NCBI GenBank assembly: GCA_029783825.1
Contig: JAREIK010001468.1
Location: 3,270,261 to 3,334,260, forward strand
DNA from: Sapria himalayana
Lineage: Eukaryota; Streptophyta; Magnoliopsida; Malpighiales; Rafflesiaceae
Length of the DNA: 64,000 nucleotides
Direction of reading: 5' to 3'
Positions 49,701 through 57,409 of this stretch are shown here, one piece after another. The position numbers were made by a program, and so were the translations under genes. Every line of letters starts with the position of its first letter. The stretch's first letter is position 1. The notes below the pieces were generated by a model that saw nothing but the letters and a program-made list of their open reading frames with translations, was not told the DNA's origin and did not search any database.

Positions 49701-52700
49701 ATAAATCAATACATTATGTTAGTATAAATAAAAATTAAAAAAAATTTAAACAACACAAATGAAAAATTACCAATCATGCATTTGAAACCGATGGTCCTAA
49801 CAAAACAAATATAAGTTTCAACACAACGTACAAACAAAGCGTACAAATACAATGAATAAAAAAACATCGAAAAAAAAACAGCAGATCATCATCAATCGTC
49901 AATCGGCATATAATGAGAATCATCAGCCGCAACATCAAGATTAGTATCATATGGATCATCATCATCGGCAATCAACTCCTCCGCCATCGTAGTGGATGTG
50001 GATGCGACTGCAGTGCCAGTCCCAGTCCCAGCACGATCATGGATGCTAAACCTCGAATCCTCCCAATCCTTCAAACAAATCAAGGACTCAACCATAACTG
50101 GACCTAATCTCGATTTCCTATCCGAAATCACGTTCACTGCAACAGAAAAAGCAGACTCCGATGCTATGCTCGACACCGGAGGAGTCGGTAGATCCCATGC
50201 CATCCTAGATAGCACGGGATAGGTGGACTCATATGATTTTCACCACTGTAATAAATCAAGATTCTTAGTATCAGAATGTGATAGGATTGAGCAGTAATCG
50301 GTATCTAAGTACCGAGACAGCTCGCTCCTATGTGATGGTCCACCCCTACGTTTCTCCCTTGCTAGCTGAATGGAATAATCGTCATCTCCGAACAATGTAT
50401 CAATGTTCGTAATCACATCTCACTACCACCACCACCATACCTAGTATCGTAGTATGTAAATATGTCAGTCAACTTCTCGTGAATAAACCCTTCAGGTAGC
50501 TCTTCCAGGTTCATGCATGAGGAAATAAATGTCAGGGTATTTTTTACCCCTTCCACCTTAACCATAGGGTCCATGCATGCAGTGAGGCTAGAGGTGTCAA
50601 ACGTGCCGGGCCGGCCCGACACGTTCAAAAACCGTGCCCGGGCCCGTGCCCGGGCGAAGCAAAGCACGTGCCGTGCCTGGCCCGGCACGGGTCCATCCCG
50701 TGCCGGTTCACGCAGGCACGTGTGGCACTGGCGGCGTGCCACGCGTGCCGTGGCATGAGTCGCAACTCACTGAGTCGTGACTCGTGACCCAACCGGGCCC
50801 CGCCCCCGGTAAAAAGACCGCGGGTCGGGTCCAAACAGACCCGCCCCGCCTGCCCTGCCTTGCTGTGTGCCCGTGCCGCCTGGCCAAGCCAAGCCGTGCC
50901 CACGGGCCCGGCACGGCACGGTAGCACGGCTGGGCACGTGAAAAACGGGCCGTGCCGTGCTGGGCCGGCCCGTTTGACACCTCTAAGCGAGGCAATAAAG
51001 AGATGGAACGGTGAACCAGTACTTCAAGTACTTGGTTTTCATCTCTACAACCATATGACTAAGTCTCAGGTCAGTTCGATACTTTCTAAACATGCTACTA
51101 ATGTTGCATATGCACCAGTGTGTAATGCTAGTAGTGGGCATATAAACCGACGAACACATGTTTATCGTGTCATAAAAAATCTTCAGGAATTTAATAAATG
51201 AAATTTTTGAAGCCCAGTCAGTGTCGTCAATAATAAGTTCGTCACTCTTACTATTGACGTAGTCAGATATCACGTGTTCGTATCTAACACATGATTCTAA
51301 CATCAGGTACGTGTAATTCCAACGATGACTCACATCTGATTGGAATTTCTTCTTAAGATTCGCAGACAAATAGAGATTACCAAACTCTTGTTGGCTGTGA
51401 GGAATACGAATATATATTAGTGCAACATGTATATTATCCAACGTGGGGGAACACACCTTCATATCCAATTGAACAATCAGGTTAATCGCGTGACACATGT
51501 ATCTGACATGAAAGATCTCTTTTAATGGTGCGTCTCTAATATTCCTAACAAATATGTTGATCGCTACTTCATTATTAGATGTGTTATCGAAGGTGACACT
51601 AAAAATTTTATTTTGAATTTTATATTCCCTAAAGATTTTCATCATACACTCAAAATGGCCGGGCCATCATGAGAATGAAGAATCTCAGAGAATCTTAAAA
51701 TTTTTTTATTGATTGTCCAGTTTGAATCTACATAGTGGCTGGTGAGACATGCATAAGAAAATTCATCGTGACTTGTCCAGATATCAGACGTCACGGACAC
51801 CACTCCACTATATGCCATAAATTCATTAATTATTTTTTGTTTTTCTAACTTATATATCTTTAGTATGTCATTCCTAGATGTGGACTTAGGAATCCTACGA
51901 TAAGCATGCTGAAAATATGTCTGCATGATGCACACTACCCTTTGATCTTTTGAAAATCTGATCGGAAGACTCATCAATGTGATAAGTCTGGCCATGCCGT
52001 CCCTATCCAACTCGTTATAGTATATGTGGGAGTAAACTTTGAGACTGAACTCGATCCAGTCTTAAAAAATGCAGTGCCAAGTTGGGTTTTCCTAGGATCT
52101 AATGGATCATATTTTTTGGTGCATAATTCGGCATGCCTCTTAAGGTGCTCAGTCCCAAACGAACTCTTACATGTTAAAAGTCACATACAATATTTGCACT
52201 GTGTCATTTCTTGTTCCTCACCCCTAACATTTTTTTTTGTTTTATTATATTAAAATGAGTCCAAACTACAGAAGTCTTCCTAATTTTTTGTTTTTTAGAA
52301 GTTTGGGTTTAGACGACTGGAGAAATCAAAGTTTTAGCAGCCTCAGACTTTTGTGTAATATTTTCATTTTCTAAATTTAAATATGTTTCAGTTATATTTG
52401 TCATTTTTTAGGATTTTTGTTTTAAGAATAGTTTAATAGAGACTAGAAGACTAATTTTAATTTTTTCTAATTTTGGTCTAAAGAGAGAAACTAGAGAGAG
52501 AGAGTTACAAAAATGTAAAATAAATTATCCGGTAAAAGTAATGAGGTCGGTCACGTGCATGGTGCATCATAGTCAAGCTATAATATTCAAAACTCAAGTT
52601 GAGATCCTCGAAAATTCAAGCTGAATGTCGAAATCCCGAGTCCCGAGAGAGAGAGGCAAGATTTTTGAGAGAGAAATAGAACGATTTGAAAGAATTTAAG

Positions 52701-55700
52701 TTTATGAAAAACATAAATGTTAAAGAGAATGGTGGAATTTATAGATTAAAGATAATAATTTTTTTTAAAAAAATAATTTTTTTAAAATTTTTTAGGGGGC
52801 ATAATCATGAGGGCCGTTGGATACTGCTCCTTAGCTGTTGAAGGTGAGATCCAACTGCTGAAAATTTAATTTTTTTATTATTTTTTAACCCGTCAGGGGG
52901 GGGATCTGGGTCGGTTCGGGCATCGTGGGAGTGGGACCGCAGGTCGGGTCCAATCAGACCAGGCCCACAGTCTTTTTTGCGGTAGGGGCGTGGGGCGATT
53001 GCAGGGTCGGGCCCGGGGGACCCCCGGCACGGGACGAACTTGTGCCGGTGTGCTGTGCCACGGGCCGAACCGTGCCGGGTCAGGCACGGCTCGTGCCTTA
53101 CTCGGGCACGGCACGGGCCCGAGCACAGCATTTTCTCATGTCGGGCCGGCCCAGGCACGGCCGAACCGTGCCATGCCGTGCCGGCCCGGCCCGATTGACA
53201 CCTCTAGTTCATAGTATCAACTTGGATCTTCTATTGTTGTATGGAAAAAATTAAAGATGTGTTCTACCCATTTTATCACCCACATATTTTCTTATTTTTA
53301 TTTTAAAACTATATATTTTAATTTTTGTTTTTTTTCATCTCTTGTTGAATTAAGGATTTCAAAATTCAAATATTTTTACCATGACACTTAGTTATTCAGA
53401 ATGATGATAGACGATACTAGATGAACTAAATATAATCACATTCAATCATACATGAGATTTTTTTTCTAAAACACCTAGGTAAACTTGTTGTGTGATGTAA
53501 GGGGATGTGTACGGTGAACTAAATGATCACTACTACATGAAAACTAGATATTTTTTCTTTTCAAGACACTTAGTTCTCAGATATTCACATTTTTTTTCCC
53601 GATGATCGCTACAACGTATATTTTCTTACTCTTATTTGAGTATTATATATTCTTATTTTTATTTTTTATCTTTTATTGATAATTTTATGATCTTAGATAT
53701 CTTTTTTAAGATGCTTAGTTATTTAGAATGATGATATACTATATTTAATTAACTAAATGTAATCATCTTCAATCATACATGAGATTTTTTTTTTCTAAAA
53801 CATCTAGGTAAACTTGTAGTGTGATATAAGTGGGTGTGTACAATGAAGTTTAAACCTATAGTATAGGTTGATCGATCTAAGGCTAGGGTGGTAGTTAGGT
53901 GATTTACACAAATTTATGGTATGAATTATTATAATTTTTTTTTCTTATGTTCAAGATTATCGCTATCATATATTTTCTTTATAAGTTGAATGTGAGCAAT
54001 ATATTTTTTTCACCGTGTGAATTCTACCATATTTTTCACATTATTGTTCTAATTTTAATTTGTATTTAAAATTTGATGTGTGTGTGTGTGTGTGTTTGCC
54101 TTCACATGATTTGTAGGGCCAAATAGTTACTTATTTTTGAGGGAGATAAGGGAAAGAGAGGTTGCCAATTTGGTTTGCAAGGTGAGTATTATCTTCATTT
54201 TATATTTTTTATTAGTTTTGGGAACTTACTAGTCTTCCTCATTGTCAAGGTTCTTCATGTGTGTGAAGTTTCTAATAATGGGTGGGTAGTCCTTCTTTGG
54301 GATGGAACTGATTGTCCTCCGGCCGGCATCAGATCAACGTAAGTTCATGCAAGATGAGTGTTCCTCCCATACGCTACAATAAACTAGAGTATATTTTGGT
54401 CTTCATTTAATATTTTTGAATTGTTAATTATTTTTGGTTGAAATAAATAAATAATAGTATGTAAATAAATCAATTAATCATATTTTTTTTTTTAACTTTT
54501 CAATATAATTTTAATTTTAAAAAATAAAATTAAGTTTATTTTGAAATATGAAATAAAATAATTATATATTTTTTGTTATGATACCTAATTGATTTATTTC
54601 CTAGCTTTTTTCTGAAGATATTAACATTATGATACCTAATTGGGTTTTCAAATACAAGTATTTTAGTTTTAAAAAATAAATATTATTGAGAAAATTGATA
54701 TGGTTTTTAGTTTCTCATTTATTGTTAATTTTTTTTATTTTATTTTATTTTATTTTTGATGAGAGAATTTAATATGTGAAATGCCTCAATTATGATACCT
54801 AATTGTATCTTATTTTTTTGATGAAATTATCAAATGGTGATAGAGGGAGTAGAGCCAACACCATCGGGGAGAACAAATGCCGAACCCTAGGATTTGTAGA
54901 GGGAGAGGCACATTGAGTTGTGTCATTTTTTGGGGAGGCAAGCATGCAAAAGGAGTGACATTGTGCTTTCGGGAGTGCATTGGTTGGTTTTTCTATTTTT
55001 CGAGTAGCCATTGTCAAGTTCCTATTTTTCGGGCAGGTGTGTATTGTGTAATGGTTGGGTTTAGTATTTTTGGGCAGCCACAATTTTTGGTATAGCGGGA
55101 CATACCACAGGGTATTGTGCCCATTGTGTTTGTTAAAATTTATGCCGAGAGAGCACAAATGCACTCGATAATCCATAATGTAAAATAACAATTGGGTCCT
55201 CTCCCATCAATAATACCAAAAAATAATAAAATAACAATAAAAAATATAGAAACAAAAAGATATGACCATAAAGTACAACATCCCCTCCTCTAGCTAGTAG
55301 GTGTAAGTCTAGAATATCAAGTTTGAAGAAAATAGATATAAGTTGGGTCTTGGTGTCCTTTTAAGGTTTTTATCAAGATGTTTGATGAATTCTCTGTATG
55401 TGTCAAATGGGTCGTGCCCGACACGGCTCGCTGGTATGATTTCGGGCACACTCATGCTTGCCATGCTGGGTCTTGTGCACGTTCACCCTACAGTCGTCAC
55501 AACCTTAGCCATTCGGACATCTTTCCCAACGGGTTGATTTGTCACGTCAATGTGGTGCATCAGGTTTAATTTTAATTAAAATTTAAAAATACCGATAAAA
55601 TCACCTAGTTTTTTTTTAATGGGTTCAGGGTCATGGCCACCCTGCCGGTAGACCATGCCAATGGGCCAGGCATGTAGGTCGTGCCTAGCCCGGCACGAGC

Positions 55701-57355
55701 TAAGGCAGACTCTGGCCCAGCACGTCACGAGCCATTCTGGGCCAAGCACGATTTAGTCAGGTTGTGCCTCGTGTCATGCTTGTGCTTCACAACTCACTTG
55801 ACACCTCTACTCCTCTCCTGTATCTTGAAGCACTGACTGTGACATAAAAAAGTAGTGGGGGGAGTTAAAATTGTCATCATCTGAAATTTTGTCTATGCAC
55901 TAGATTTCTTATTACAAGTACCCATAATTACTAAAAGAGTAAATTCATTGGATATCATAATTGATACATAAAAGATAAAGAATTATAAAATATCACATAA
56001 AAAATTATATCTTTTATTTTTATATATTTTTATATATTTTATATCTTCTATGTTGGGCAATCGCGCTTCCACGGGTAGTGAGATTAAGAACAAAAAATAA
56101 CAGAAAACACAGAAACAAGCAATATATATATATATATATATCCCAATCCACAAGCATCCACGACAGAATCAAAACGAGAAATCAACGCAGAAATAACGTG
56201 GTTCGCTAGTCGCTCAGTACGACTAGTTACCTCCACCAGAAAATGCTTATGCGTTACAGATTAAAAACAAGAAATGGAGCGTTTTACAGTATGCAGCATT
56301 CGGCAGTCGAGAAAAATCGCGCAGAGAGAGAGGAGAACGAAGATAAACAGTTCAACCGGGTCAAAAACAACCGCTTGAAAAAATAAATACAAATCATTTT
56401 ATACAAAAATAAACATCCAGTTCATTTAACCGAAACGGGTCGGATCATGGAACGGGCCGGGCTCTGCTCCAAAAATTTCGGCCTGCTGACCGGACAGCGG
56501 GATCTCCGTTATTGTGATACTGCTGCATCCCCGGGCTTTTAATATTTCTTTTCCTGCACTTACATGAAAATATTAAAAACAGATTATTAAGTAAAAACAA
56601 ATTACATATACAGCATTCTATGTGCAAGATATTGTGTCAGTATATTTTTCAAATTTGTCTTTAGATTGGAGGATGAGATGAAAAATGCTCTTCGTTTGCA
56701 ATGGGATCCATTGCCAAGAGATGTGTTGTGTTCGTTTCCCATCGTCGGATCAATCTTGTGGGTGTTCATTGAAATGGGCATGGAGGAGCATGTTGTGCGC
56801 TCGTTCAGTGTGGGCAGGTGGGTGAAATTTTTCAACATTCCTTGTGAAGTGCAGGAGGGGATGTGGCGTGGATGGCTGACCACCAGCTCAAAGCTGAGAT
56901 ATGTGCCACGTCACGACCGCTTAATGCTGGGGTGCCAGAGGTAGGCTTTCATTTGCAGTGGGATCCTTGCCGCTCGCCGCGGGCGCAGGACTTTCCATAG
57001 CCCATAGTCCACTCAGCTGCTACTATTGTCTTGCAGGTCATACGATGGACGCCTATCTCTGGAACTAGGGTGCATTCCTTATTGGTGCTTTCCCTGGTGT
57101 TCGCCTCCTACAGGTTCTTGATTACAGCCTCACTGTTTATTCCATCTCCCATTGTTCGCTAGCTTAAGCCTCGAGGTTTTCTAACCTGAATTAATAAGCT
57201 TTTTTATAATGTTTAATAATTAAATATTGGACTAATATAATGCGACGCACTTATAAAATTTGTATAATATACATCATTATTATCAATCAAATCTTATCTC
57301 AATTATTCAATATTTATATTCATTATTTTTTTTAATTAACTTTACACACACACAC

Positions 57356-57409
<54 letters not shown>

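Larger units (their letters stand above)
49214..53206 (-). mobile_element. hAT element with transposase remains, likely source of the GC-rich MITEs
   Basis: The left end is TAGAGGTGTCAAACGGGCC and the right end is CCCGATTGACACCTCTA, inverted. GC-rich terminal blocks of about 250-320 bp flank an AT-rich core that encodes a transposase on the minus strand. The right block shares gaccg/cgggtc and gggtcgggcccg stretches with the MITEs at 29485 and 50589. The flanking 8-mers (CTCTCAAG and GTTCATAG) do not match, so either the duplication was lost or the two ends come from different insertions. A MITE (50589-50985) is nested inside. Confidence 0.75.
47820..54116 (+). other. POT1 intron 3 (6.3 kb)
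   Basis: It is filled by a Copia remnant (minus) followed by an hAT element with its own nested MITE and a short tandem duplication. Only 53931-54116 lacks a recognisable repeat, apart from a (tg)n run at about 54077. Confidence 0.85.
54339..56664 (+). other. POT1 intron 5 (2.3 kb)
   Basis: It contains an AT-rich start, an unassigned GC-balanced block (about 54840-55170), a short Copia 3'-end-like piece (55170-55390), a MITE and a candidate LTR. Confidence 0.8.

Noticed and set aside
50413..50995. Several 95-109-codon frames around the nested MITE
   Set aside because: They run across MITE borders and follow GC-rich palindromic sequence. Only the flanking transposase segments are real coding remains.
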